Origin: Rapidithrix thailandica
Lineage (GTDB): Bacteria > Bacteroidota > Bacteroidia > Cytophagales > Flammeovirgaceae
DNA length: 64,000 nucleotides
Assembly: GCF_039710355.1 (NCBI RefSeq)
Contig: NZ_JBDKWZ010000008.1
Coordinates: 248,001-312,000 of the forward strand
Direction of reading: 5' to 3'
Position numbers and translations under genes: made by a program. This document shows positions 28,058 through 35,754 of this stretch, piece by piece; position 1 is the stretch's first letter; the number at the start of each line of letters is the position of its first letter. The notes beneath the pieces are model-generated. The model saw only the letters and a list, made by a program, of their open reading frames with translations, searched no databases and was not told the DNA's origin.

Positions 28058-31000
28058 ATGGATTGCTTGGAGAGTATCAGGCGAATATTCTTGATGCTTG
28101 TTTGTTTTTTGTTGTTTAGCCCCTTGGTGAGTGCTCAACATACAATGCGATTTAAAAAAATCGGTACACACGAAGGGCTGTTGACAAAGACAGTACGGGC
28201 CTTTCTAAGGGACCAACAAGGGTTTCTTTGGGTAGGGACCGCAGGGGGAGGACTCTACCGCTACGATGGCTACTCTTTTACCAGCTTTACACATGACCCA
28301 CAGGATTCTACCAGCCTCTTTACGGATCATGTATGGGATATTAAACAAGATACTTTGCAGCAGATATGGATAGCTAATGGTGGTGGACTTAGCAAATATT
28401 TACCGCAAACAGAGTCTTTTCAAACCTTCTCTTTTCAAGGAATAGACGAGGGGTGTACGGAATTGCTGATTAGCAAGGACAATCGCATTTGGATGGGCAT
28501 AAACAACTCGGAAGGGGGGCTTGTCGAATTTGACCCCCAAACGGAGCTGTACCAGAGACATTTGAGCGTAGATGGTAAGGCCTTCGGGCAGGTCTTTGCT
28601 TTGTTGGAAAATACAGATGGAACACTCTGGGTAGCAGCGAAACGGGGGCTCTGTCTTTATCATCCGGATCGCAAACAATTACTGGACTATTTTCCGTATC
28701 GTGATCCCGAGCAACCTTTTGCCAGTGATTATATCACCTCTTTGATCAAAGACCGGCAAGGGCAACTTTGGCTAGGCTCACAGGAAGGCTATACCAATGT
28801 ACACCCGGATACTCGAAAGGTGGAAAGAAAGCGGATTCCTTTGGGGGTACTGAGTGAACCGAATGGAAATGCAATTGAGGATATTTTTCAAGACAGTAAA
28901 GGGGATTTTTGGTTTTGTACTTCCGGTGGCTTGTACCTGTATCAACCGGGAGCGGATAGATGGATGGGTTATGCATATAAGGAGGAAGACCCTACCAGTA
29001 TATCTTCCACGGCTCAACGGGTAGTATATGAAGACCGGCAGGGCATTCTTTGGATCGGAACCCATAAGGGGGGAGTCAGTTATATTGACCCGCAATTGAA
29101 CCGGTTTTGTTATTATGAAAATTACCCTTTCCATCCAACTAGCTTGAGTAATGATCAGGTCACTTGTTTTTATGAAGACCGACAAAAGCGCCTTTGGGTT
29201 GGTACTGATGGAGGAGGCTTAAATTTGTTTGATCCCTCTACAGGAAGTTTCAAAAACTATATGAATCACCCGGACGAACAGGGTGATTTTTGTACCAATG
29301 TGATTTTGTCCATTATGGAAGATAAAAAGGGCAAACTTTGGTTGGCTAGTTATGGGGGAGGGTTGATTTATTTCGACCCGGATACGGAGAAATTTCAATG
29401 TTTTAAAAATGACCCGCAGGACAGTACCAGCTTGTTTGACAATTTTCTAAGTGTGGGCTTGATGGACCATCGGGGTAGAATCTGGACCGGCACCTTTAAA
29501 AAAGGTTTGGGGGTATTTGATCCCGATACTCATCAATTTCAAGCGTTTCCTATATCCAAAGATAGCCTGGGTATTGCATCTCCTACAATATATGACATGG
29601 TTTCGGATAGTTATAACCGGATTTGGATTGCCGACTTTTGCTTGTCTATGTACGATGTGCATACTCAGTCGTTTACACATTATTTTTACGAAGAATTTCA
29701 GAAAAACGGTTTGCGAAGTTATACGCTCAATTGTGTTTTTGAAGATAAAGACCTTCAACTATGGGTCGGGACTGACAAAGGCCTGCAATTGTTGAATGAA
29801 GAGCAGGGAAGCTTTGAATTTTACGGAGAAGAGCAAGGTTTGCTGTCTGTAGAAGTGCAAAGTATCCAACAAGATCATAACGGCCTGCTTTGGCTGGGTA
29901 CAAAACAAGGTCTCTCGGCTTTTGATCCCGTAAAAAAAGAGTTGGTGGAAAATTATGTAATGGATGTCGGGCATAAGGGCAATGATTTTAACAGGCATGC
30001 TTCCTTCCGGACTTCCGATCATCATTTGCTATTCGGAAGCGACCGGGGCTTTGTCTATTTCCATCCGGACAGTTTGTTGAAAAATCAAGCGCCTCCGCAA
30101 TTAAGCTTTACCGGGTTAAAAATTTTCAACGAGTCTGTTTCCTTTATCGAGCGAAAAAAGGTGCTGACTGAGCATATCTCAACAGCCGAGGAAATTTATT
30201 TGTGTCATGAACAATCTACGATCTCCATAGAATATGTAGCGCTGAACCTGCTTTCACCTGCAGAAAATCAGTATGCCTATATGCTGGAGGGTTTGGATAC
30301 GGATTGGACTTATGTGAAAAATGAAAGGAAGGCTACCTATACCAATTTGCCGCCTGGCGAGTATGTATTTAGACTAAAAGCAGCCAACAACGATGGCGTC
30401 TGGAATATGGAGGGGATCTCTATTAAAATTCATGTCTCTGCTCCGTTTTGGAAAGCTTGGTGGTTTATTGCACTGTTGACGGTTAGTGTGGCAGTAGTGC
30501 TCTACGGTATTTACCGGGCAAGGGTAAGGATTTTGATGAAACACAAACTTAAACTGGAAAGAGAAGTGGCTCTTCGAATCCGCGAAATCGCAACACAGAA
30601 AAAGAAAATTGAAGAATACAATACACACCTGTTGGAAAAAAACGAACAAATCAGCCTGAAAAATGCGCAATTGGGAGACCTCAACCAATTGAAAAATAAA
30701 ATTTTCTCGATTATTTCTCACGATTTCAGAAGCCCTTTGAATGCCTTGTTGGTGACATTCCATTTGCTTGAATCAAACAAACTCAACAAAAATGAGTTGC
30801 AATTGCTGTCTAAAGAGTTAAAAGAACGGGTACGGCTCACTTCCGAACTGTTAGATAACTTGTTGTACTGGGCGAAAAGCCAAATGGAGGGCGTGGTACT
30901 CTCGCCCAAGTCAATTGATTTGGGCAATTTCGTCAATCATAACTTTGTGTTGTTATTACAAAAAGCAGAAGCCAAGGAAATCACAGTGAATATTCATATT

Positions 31001-31402
31001 CCGGACCCCATTCAAGTGATGGCCGATGAGGATATTCTAAAAATTGTGTTTCGCAACTTGTTGAGCAATGCGATTAAGTTTTCAGAGTGGAAAGGAGAAG
31101 TGACTGTGGGAGCCCGGGAGCAAGGGGGAAAAGTCACTGTCTGGGTAGAAGACCAAGGGCCAGGTGTGCCCGAAGAAGTGAAAGCCAGTTTGTTTAGCTT
31201 GTCTGTAAAGCCTAAAAGCAATCCGCAGAAAGAGAAAGGAATAGGCTTGGGGTTAATGCTCTGCAGGGAGTTTATAGAACTACACGGAGAGCGCATTTGG
31301 CTGGATGAAAAAAGAGAAAAAGGAAGCTTGTTTGCTTTTACTCTGTCGCCTGCCAACAAAGCTTTGATACCGGACAAAATGTATTCTTTGCAAAATAGTT
31401 GA
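28058..31402 (+). CDS. Propeller sensor histidine kinase (two-component regulator propeller)
   Basis: A 1114-residue membrane sensor. ATG 28058 opens the signal peptide (MDCLESIRRIFLMLVCFLL). Periplasmic residues about 30-690 contain many Reg_prop repeats (GTAGGGLYRYDG, GTDGGGLNLFDP, GTHKGGVSYIDP), forming a double propeller. A Y_Y_Y domain follows (about 720-800, MLEGLDTDW and LPPGEYVFRLKAAN), then one transmembrane helix (WWFIALLTVSVAVVLYGIY), a coiled coil, HisKA with phospho-acceptor His888 (SIISHDFRSPL), and an ATPase domain (FRNLLSNAIKFSE, DQGPGVP, GIGLGLMLCREFIELHG). Unlike hybrid regulators of polysaccharide loci it lacks receiver and AraC domains, so it must signal through a separate response regulator, not seen nearby. 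Ligand unknown. Confidence 0.92.
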   Translation: MDCLESIRRIFLMLVCFLLFSPLVSAQHTMRFKKIGTHEGLLTKTVRAFLRDQQGFLWVGTAGGGLYRYDGYSFTSFTHDPQDSTSLFTDHVWDIKQDTLQQIWIANGGGLSKYLPQTESFQTFSFQGIDEGCTELLISKDNRIWMGINNSEGGLVEFDPQTELYQRHLSVDGKAFGQVFALLENTDGTLWVAAKRGLCLYHPDRKQLLDYFPYRDPEQPFASDYITSLIKDRQGQLWLGSQEGYTNVHPDTRKVERKRIPLGVLSEPNGNAIEDIFQDSKGDFWFCTSGGLYLYQPGADRWMGYAYKEEDPTSISSTAQRVVYEDRQGILWIGTHKGGVSYIDPQLNRFCYYENYPFHPTSLSNDQVTCFYEDRQKRLWVGTDGGGLNLFDPSTGSFKNYMNHPDEQGDFCTNVILSIMEDKKGKLWLASYGGGLIYFDPDTEKFQCFKNDPQDSTSLFDNFLSVGLMDHRGRIWTGTFKKGLGVFDPDTHQFQAFPISKDSLGIASPTIYDMVSDSYNRIWIADFCLSMYDVHTQSFTHYFYEEFQKNGLRSYTLNCVFEDKDLQLWVGTDKGLQLLNEEQGSFEFYGEEQGLLSVEVQSIQQDHNGLLWLGTKQGLSAFDPVKKELVENYVMDVGHKGNDFNRHASFRTSDHHLLFGSDRGFVYFHPDSLLKNQAPPQLSFTGLKIFNESVSFIERKKVLTEHISTAEEIYLCHEQSTISIEYVALNLLSPAENQYAYMLEGLDTDWTYVKNERKATYTNLPPGEYVFRLKAANNDGVWNMEGISIKIHVSAPFWKAWWFIALLTVSVAVVLYGIYRARVRILMKHKLKLEREVALRIREIATQKKKIEEYNTHLLEKNEQISLKNAQLGDLNQLKNKIFSIISHDFRSPLNALLVTFHLLESNKLNKNELQLLSKELKERVRLTSELLDNLLYWAKSQMEGVVLSPKSIDLGNFVNHNFVLLLQKAEAKEITVNIHIPDPIQVMADEDILKIVFRNLLSNAIKFSEWKGEVTVGAREQGGKVTVWVEDQGPGVPEEVKASLFSLSVKPKSNPQKEKGIGLGLMLCREFIELHGERIWLDEKREKGSLFAFTLSPANKALIPDKMYSLQNS

Positions 31403-31417
31403 AGAAGAAGTTAGCTA

Positions 31418-31942
31418 TTATTTGCTTGGCGAAGTTTGTATATTTCTTAAGGCGATGTGCATCGACCACCAGTATTTTTCACTGTCCAAGCGGTCTTTCC
31501 AATTCAAAAAATCAAATAATCCCAAATAGGTCCATTCCCAGGCATACATATTTTTGGACATGGTCTTGTTGATTTTCGACCGGATCTGCCGGATTTCTTG
31601 TTCCGGAATACCAGCTTCTTCAAGGTTTTTTAGAAGCTGTTCCTCCTCCCCCGGAAACATTTCACAGTCAAGATAGGGCCTGCACAAAGCTTCCCATATA
31701 TCAAAGCGGTGGCTGATAGGGATTTGATGGCTTTCCCCGAACTCCTGTAATTGATTTTTATATTTTGAGGGTATGAAAATAACTTCTCTTTCTTCTCTGA
31801 CCAACGAAGGGGGAAAGGTATGCAGATTGATCTCGGAAATGCTGCTGGAAGGTATTTTACCCTGTTGATTTACAGGGCTTTGCTTGAAATAATATCCTTC
31901 CGGAAAAGTTATTCCGCTCTTCTCAATGATGACTTTTTCCAT
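31418..31942 (-). CDS. Hypothetical soluble protein
   Basis: A 174-residue protein with no signal peptide or membrane segment. Acidic and aromatic (GEEEQLLKNLEEAGI, YAWEWTYLGLFDFLNWKD, WWSMHIALRNI). No family is recognised. The gene lies 21 bases downstream of a GNAT gene on the same strand and probably shares its transcript. The start at 31942 is the first ATG. Confidence 0.6.
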   Translation of the reverse strand: MEKVIIEKSGITFPEGYYFKQSPVNQQGKIPSSSISEINLHTFPPSLVREEREVIFIPSKYKNQLQEFGESHQIPISHRFDIWEALCRPYLDCEMFPGEEEQLLKNLEEAGIPEQEIRQIRSKINKTMSKNMYAWEWTYLGLFDFLNWKDRLDSEKYWWSMHIALRNIQTSPSK

Positions 31943-31963
31943 TTTGAAATAAATAAAACGGGT

Positions 31964-32569
31964 TTATTTGTATTCTGCCTGAGCATGGAAAATGCTGCTT
32001 TTTAATCCTTCCCATTCATTCGAAAGTATACTATAATACACCGTGTTTCTCCGGTAGCCGTCACTCATCAGTGTATGGCTTCTTAATTCGCCTTCGTATT
32101 TGCCGCCAATTTTTTCTATGGCTTTTCGGGATTGCAGGTTTCTGCTATCGGTTTTAAACTCTACCCGTTGGAATTCCAGTTGTTCAAAAGCATAACGTAA
32201 TAGTAAAAACTTGCATTCTTTGTTCAACCCACTGCCCTGAAAGCCTTTGCCTATCCAAGTCCAACCAATTTCCAAACGTTGATCGTAATTGGAAATATGA
32301 CCAAAGCTGGTACTGCCTGCATACTGTTGTTGTTGCTTATCAAAAATAATGAAGGGGTAGCGCACACCTGCTTTTTTAGCATTTAATGCTTGTTCCAGGT
32401 AATAGGTTAATTTTTTCGGTGAATTGATTTGAGAAGGTGAAAATTGAAGCAGGTCCCGGTGTTCTATAGCTATCGGCAATAATACCTCATGGTCGCTCAT
32501 ACGTAAAGGCCGGAGTTGTACCCTTGCATTTTCCAAGACCACGTCATTTTTGAAATCAAAGGTTTTCAT
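31964..32569 (-). CDS. GNAT-family acetyltransferase, RimJ/RimL type
   Basis: A 201-residue acetyltransferase of the RimJ/RimL subgroup (Acetyltransf_3). The opening VQLRPLRMSDHEVLLPIAI, the central GSTSFGHIS and LEIGWTWIGKGFQGSGLNKECK acetyl-CoA-binding region, and the C-terminal KTDSRNLQSRKAIEKIGGKYEGELR are typical of enzymes that modify N-terminal amines of ribosomal or other proteins. Substrate not predictable. It precedes the hypothetical gene at 31418 on the same strand and lies downstream of an initiator tRNA and its terminator. Confidence 0.88.
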   Translation of the reverse strand: MKTFDFKNDVVLENARVQLRPLRMSDHEVLLPIAIEHRDLLQFSPSQINSPKKLTYYLEQALNAKKAGVRYPFIIFDKQQQQYAGSTSFGHISNYDQRLEIGWTWIGKGFQGSGLNKECKFLLLRYAFEQLEFQRVEFKTDSRNLQSRKAIEKIGGKYEGELRSHTLMSDGYRRNTVYYSILSNEWEGLKSSIFHAQAEYK

Positions 32570-32682
32570 ATCTATTGGAAATGAGTCTTTTGGATTAGAC
32601 GCCTCTAAATTAATACATCAGGTCAAATTCCGAATATAGAATAAGAATATTTCCCAAAAGGCGGGGGGAGTTTTCTTAAAAT

Positions 32683-32714
32683 AAAAAAGCCGGTCAGATT
32701 TCTCTGACCGGCTT
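32683..32714 (-). terminator. Terminator of tRNA-fMet copy 1
   Basis: On the minus strand AAGCCGGTCAGA and TCTGACCGGCTT form a 12-bp stem followed by TTTT. It starts 7 bases after the mature tRNA end. The same 32-base hairpin is repeated after tRNA copy 2. Confidence 0.9.
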
Positions 32715-32720
32715 ACTTTG

Positions 32721-32793
<73 letters not shown>

Positions 32794-32816
32794 CTGTCAT
32801 TAGCGTTTTGCTGGTA

Positions 32817-32846
32817 CAAAAGTAGAAATTTTTAACTAAAATGCAA
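32817..32846 (-). promoter_or_regulatory. Promoter of tRNA-fMet copy 1 (TTG-N19-TACTTTTG)
   Basis: On the minus strand TTG (32844-32846) is followed after exactly 19 bases by TACTTTTG (32817-32824), a full match to the Bacteroidota sigma-A promoter. Confidence 0.85.
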
Positions 32847-32990
32847 TACTCAATTTCCTTTGTAAGCTTTTTGAACGGGGAAATAGAGGTCAGGCTATTT
32901 GATAGCCAGTGAGTTAACAGGGGTGATTTTTTTTTAAAAAAAACTGATATGCTATTTCCAGCTATTCTTTTTTGTGATTTCTCGAAAGGT

Positions 32991-33410
32991 TTAAGAATGT
33001 TCCTTGCCTTGGTAAATCCACATTGGCTCTGTGTTTCCTGCTCTTGTGAAGCCACATTTTTCATAAAATCGAATGGCTTTGCCATCAGCGGTAAGCATTT
33101 GTTGATGAAAGCCTGTATAGGTGTCTTGGAGTTTGGCTACGATCATTCTGCCGATACCCTTGCCTTGATAATCCGGGTGTACCAGTAAGTGAGGGTAATA
33201 GACTACCAGGTATCCATCGGAAATCGCATTGCCCAAGCCAACCAACTTGGTATCGTCATAGGCTAAAACCAAACTGTGGGAATTGTGCAATGCATTCAAA
33301 AGAAGGTCGGGTTTTTCCGCCGAGGACCATTTGTTGGATTTATACAATTCTATCACTTGAGCGGCTTCAAATTCCTTGGTATCTGTAAGTCTGATCTTGC
33401 TGTGATTCAT
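32991..33410 (-). CDS. Short GNAT-family N-acetyltransferase
   Basis: A 139-residue acetyltransferase. The frame extends to 33434, but the Met at 33410 is preferred; the first eight residues run into the tRNA terminator. The acetyl-CoA motif VHPDYQGKGIGRMIVAKL and the C-terminal FYEKCGFTRAG are diagnostic for Acetyltransf_1/10 enzymes. Unrelated in detail to the RimL-type GNAT at 31964. It lies between the two initiator tRNA copies, all on the minus strand. Only 27 bases separate it from the upstream tRNA terminator, so it may depend on read-through or an unrecognised promoter. Confidence 0.88.
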   Translation of the reverse strand: MNHSKIRLTDTKEFEAAQVIELYKSNKWSSAEKPDLLLNALHNSHSLVLAYDDTKLVGLGNAISDGYLVVYYPHLLVHPDYQGKGIGRMIVAKLQDTYTGFHQQMLTADGKAIRFYEKCGFTRAGNTEPMWIYQGKEHS

Positions 33411-33436
33411 GTTTCTTCTTGTGCTAAATGTCAAAT

Positions 33437-33468
33437 AAAAAAGCCGGTCAGATTTCTCTGACCGGCTT
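33437..33468 (-). terminator. Terminator of tRNA-fMet copy 2
   Basis: The same 12-bp-stem hairpin as at 32683-32714, on the minus strand, directly after tRNA copy 2. Confidence 0.9.
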
Positions 33469-33474
33469 ACTTTG

Positions 33475-33547
<73 letters not shown>

Positions 33548-33570
33548 CTGTTATTAGCGTTTTGCTGGCA

Positions 33571-33600
33571 CAAAAGTAGAACTTTTAATTAAGAAAACAA
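33571..33600 (-). promoter_or_regulatory. Promoter of tRNA-fMet copy 2 (TTG-N19-TACTTTTG)
   Basis: On the minus strand TTG (33598-33600) is followed after exactly 19 bases by TACTTTTG (33571-33578). The spacer differs from that of copy 1 but the motif and spacing are kept. Confidence 0.85.
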
Positions 33601-33835
33601 TACCTTTGACAAGAAATTTAATGCGAATGCTTGAATAAAATGACTGTTTCCTGAATAAGTATCTGAAAAAGAGCATCTTGTTTTTGAAGGAAAAAAATAA
33701 AAGTATTGAAAATCTAAAATGGAAGAGGAGGTAGTTTGAAAAAAAGTGCCTGATTCCCTTTTCATAAAGGTTAGATTCGGAATTTTTAAGTACTTTAAAC
33801 CCTAATATAGGTAAGCCTTAATGGGATTTATTTAA

Positions 33836-33996
33836 GAAGTGAATTAAACTTTTTCTTTTTCCTGAAAAATGTTTCAAAAACGCCTCTTCTATGTTACTTT
33901 TTTCAACAATAGCTTTGGCTATTCTCTTCAAAAAGTGCCTTGATGAGTCGATTTTGATTCTATGTTCGGTCAAAAACCATAAGTTTAAACCACTTC
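33836..33996. mobile_element. MITE-like element, copy A
   Basis: A 161-bp non-coding segment bounded by GAAGTGAATTA and TAAACCACTTC, an 11-bp terminal inverted repeat with 9 matches. Direct TAA triplets flank it (33833-33835 and 33997-33999). The interior shares TTTTTCTTTTTCCT and a long segment starting AGCTTTG and ending with TGTTCGGTCAAAAAC with copy B at 37977-38093. Copy A carries about 45 additional bases near its left end. No coding capacity. Likely a non-autonomous transposable element whose parent transposase is not in this window. Confidence 0.72.
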
Positions 33997-34058
33997 TAAG
34001 GCATACGTTGTACTTTCGCATTTTTCAGAAGAGGAAAATATTAATTCAAACTAATAAT

Positions 34059-34940
34059 ATGAGCACACACAAGGCAGGCTTTATCAGTATTGTTGGAAAG
34101 CCTAATGTAGGCAAGTCCACTTTAATGAATCAGTTAGTAGGGGAGAAGTTATCCATTATTACTTCCAAAGCTCAAACGACCCGGCACCGGATCATGGGAA
34201 TTGTCAACGATGAAGCGTATCAGATTGTCTATTCGGATACGCCGGGGGTCATCAAGCCCAAGTACGAATTGCATAACTCCATGATGGACTTTGTAAAGTT
34301 GTCCATGGAGGATGCGGATATGATTTTGTTTATTGTAGATATACACGAGGCCTTCGATGAGGAGGACGTATTGGAAATGTTGCAAAAGGTCAATATTCCG
34401 ATTATTCTGGTCTTGAATAAAGTCGATTTGGGTGATCAGGAAGAAGTAATGCGGAAAATCGAAGAGTGGTCACAGCGAATGACTTTGAAAGAAGTAATTC
34501 CGGTATCCGCATTGCATGGATTTAACCTGGAAAAAGTATTCGATACCATTTTGGATAATTTGCCGGAGCATCCCCCTTTCTTCCCCAAAGATGAACTGAC
34601 CGATAAGCCTCAGCGCTTTTTTGCTTCGGAAATCCTCCGGGAAAAAATCTTTACCAATTATGAAAAAGAAGTGCCATATGCCTGTGAAGTGGCCATTGTA
34701 AGTTTTAAAGACGAAGGAAACCTGATCCGGATTTCTGCGGAGATTTACGTGGAGCGCAAAAGCCAAAAGGCAATTATCATTGGGAAAGGCGGGCAGATGT
34801 TAAAGAAAATCGGTTCGGAAGCCCGTATAGATATGGAAGCCTTTTTCGGAAAAAAAGTCTTTTTAGAGCAGTATGTGAAAGTAGAGGAAAACTGGCGGAA
34901 AAATCAACGGAAACTACAGCACTTCGGCTATAAAATGTAG
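34059..34940 (+). CDS. era: GTPase Era
   Basis: A 293-residue GTPase that binds the 3' end of 16S rRNA and acts in small-subunit assembly. The frame runs back to 33891, but the Met at 34059 gives the usual start (MSTHKAGFISIVGKPNVGKS) and the upstream part belongs to the MITE-like element. G1 GKPNVGKS, G3 DTPG, and G4 NKVD are present. The C-terminal KH domain carries IIIGKGGQMLKKIG. Full length. Isolated on the plus strand with a strong terminator after it; its 5' leader begins just after the MITE-like element. Confidence 0.97.
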   Translation: MSTHKAGFISIVGKPNVGKSTLMNQLVGEKLSIITSKAQTTRHRIMGIVNDEAYQIVYSDTPGVIKPKYELHNSMMDFVKLSMEDADMILFIVDIHEAFDEEDVLEMLQKVNIPIILVLNKVDLGDQEEVMRKIEEWSQRMTLKEVIPVSALHGFNLEKVFDTILDNLPEHPPFFPKDELTDKPQRFFASEILREKIFTNYEKEVPYACEVAIVSFKDEGNLIRISAEIYVERKSQKAIIIGKGGQMLKKIGSEARIDMEAFFGKKVFLEQYVKVEENWRKNQRKLQHFGYKM

Positions 34941-35286
34941 TTGTCGGAGGGAACGTATTTTGCGGGATGAGGTATTGATTCATTCCCAAAGACAGTAGCG
35001 TTGTAGAGGGTTCCACCGCAAAAAACAGAACTCGCCCGGCAAATCATTACCAGGCGGGTTCTGTTTTTTTGTTAAAATTCTGTTAAGTAAAACTGGGTTT
35101 TGAAAAAATACTTAACTTGAATAGCCTTTAGTAATACTCCAAAGTGCTTTCCGGGTTTTTTCTTGGTAAGAAATCATGACAAGATTTTAGTATCAGCCAG
35201 CTTTTTCCGGAAAGTTAGAAGGGTTAATATGCTTCCGTATTAATCAGAGAAAAACGAATTAGAATTTTATAAAATCAACATACGAA
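34941..35286. other. Intergenic region with terminator
   Basis: A 346-base gap. It holds the era terminator; the remaining ~210 bases before the iron-sulfur gene show no promoter match that I can support. Confidence 0.5.
35020..35071 (+). terminator. Rho-independent terminator after era
   Basis: Stem AAAAACAGAAC.CGCC paired with GGCGGGTTCTGTTTTT, followed by a T run; about 80 bases after the era stop. Confidence 0.85.
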
Positions 35287-35754
35287 ATGGCTTCATTCTC
35301 ATTAAAAGTTAATGGAAAAAAAATGGAAGTGGACGTAAGTCCTGACACACCTTTGTTATGGGTGTTGCGGGATACCTTGGGACTTACCGGTACCAAATAC
35401 GGATGTGGTATTGCCCAGTGCGGAGCTTGTACCGTGCATCTGGATGGCCACGCAGTCCGTTCTTGCTCACTACCGGTATCTGCCGTAAAGGAAGGGACAG
35501 TTGTAACCATTGAAGGACTTTCCGACAAGGGGGATCATCCCGTGCAATTGGCTTGGCAAAGTGTAGATGTACCCCAGTGTGGCTATTGTCAGTCTGGGCA
35601 GATTATGTCAGCCGCTGCTTTGTTAAAAACGCATCCATCGCCTACGGATGCGGAGATTGATGCGGCCATGGCGGGGAATATTTGCCGTTGTGGCACTTAC
35701 AAGCGAATCCGAAAAGCAATTCATGAGGCAGCAAACCAAGGAAGTGAACAATGA
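35287..35754 (+). CDS. iorA: Two [2Fe-2S]-cluster subunit of an isoquinoline-1-oxidoreductase-type molybdenum hydroxylase
   Basis: A 155-residue ferredoxin-like subunit. An N-terminal plant-type [2Fe-2S] domain has Cys40, Cys45, Cys48 and Cys60 (YGCGIAQCGACTVH). A C-terminal four-helix [2Fe-2S] domain has Cys98, Cys101, Cys133 and Cys135 (PQCGYCQSGQ and NICRCGTYKRI). This is the small subunit of xanthine-oxidase-family enzymes and passes electrons from the molybdenum cofactor subunit. The next gene overlaps it by four bases (ATGA), so the two are co-translated. No separate FAD subunit is encoded next to it, which fits the two-subunit IorAB type. Gene symbol by type, not by proven substrate. 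Confidence 0.9.
   Translation: MASFSLKVNGKKMEVDVSPDTPLLWVLRDTLGLTGTKYGCGIAQCGACTVHLDGHAVRSCSLPVSAVKEGTVVTIEGLSDKGDHPVQLAWQSVDVPQCGYCQSGQIMSAAALLKTHPSPTDAEIDAAMAGNICRCGTYKRIRKAIHEAANQGSEQ

Larger units (their letters stand above)
33548..34058. other. Intergenic region with tRNA promoter and MITE-like element
   Basis: This 511-base divergent gap holds the promoter of tRNA copy 2 (33571-33600) and a 161-bp inverted-repeat-bounded element (33836-33996). A TACTTTCG sequence at 34011-34018, close to the -7 consensus, could start era transcription. The rest shows nothing. Confidence 0.55.

Noticed and set aside
34011..34018. TACTTTCG as a firm era promoter
   Set aside because: The -33 TTG at the required spacing is absent (it would fall in the MITE-like end), so it is only a possibility.
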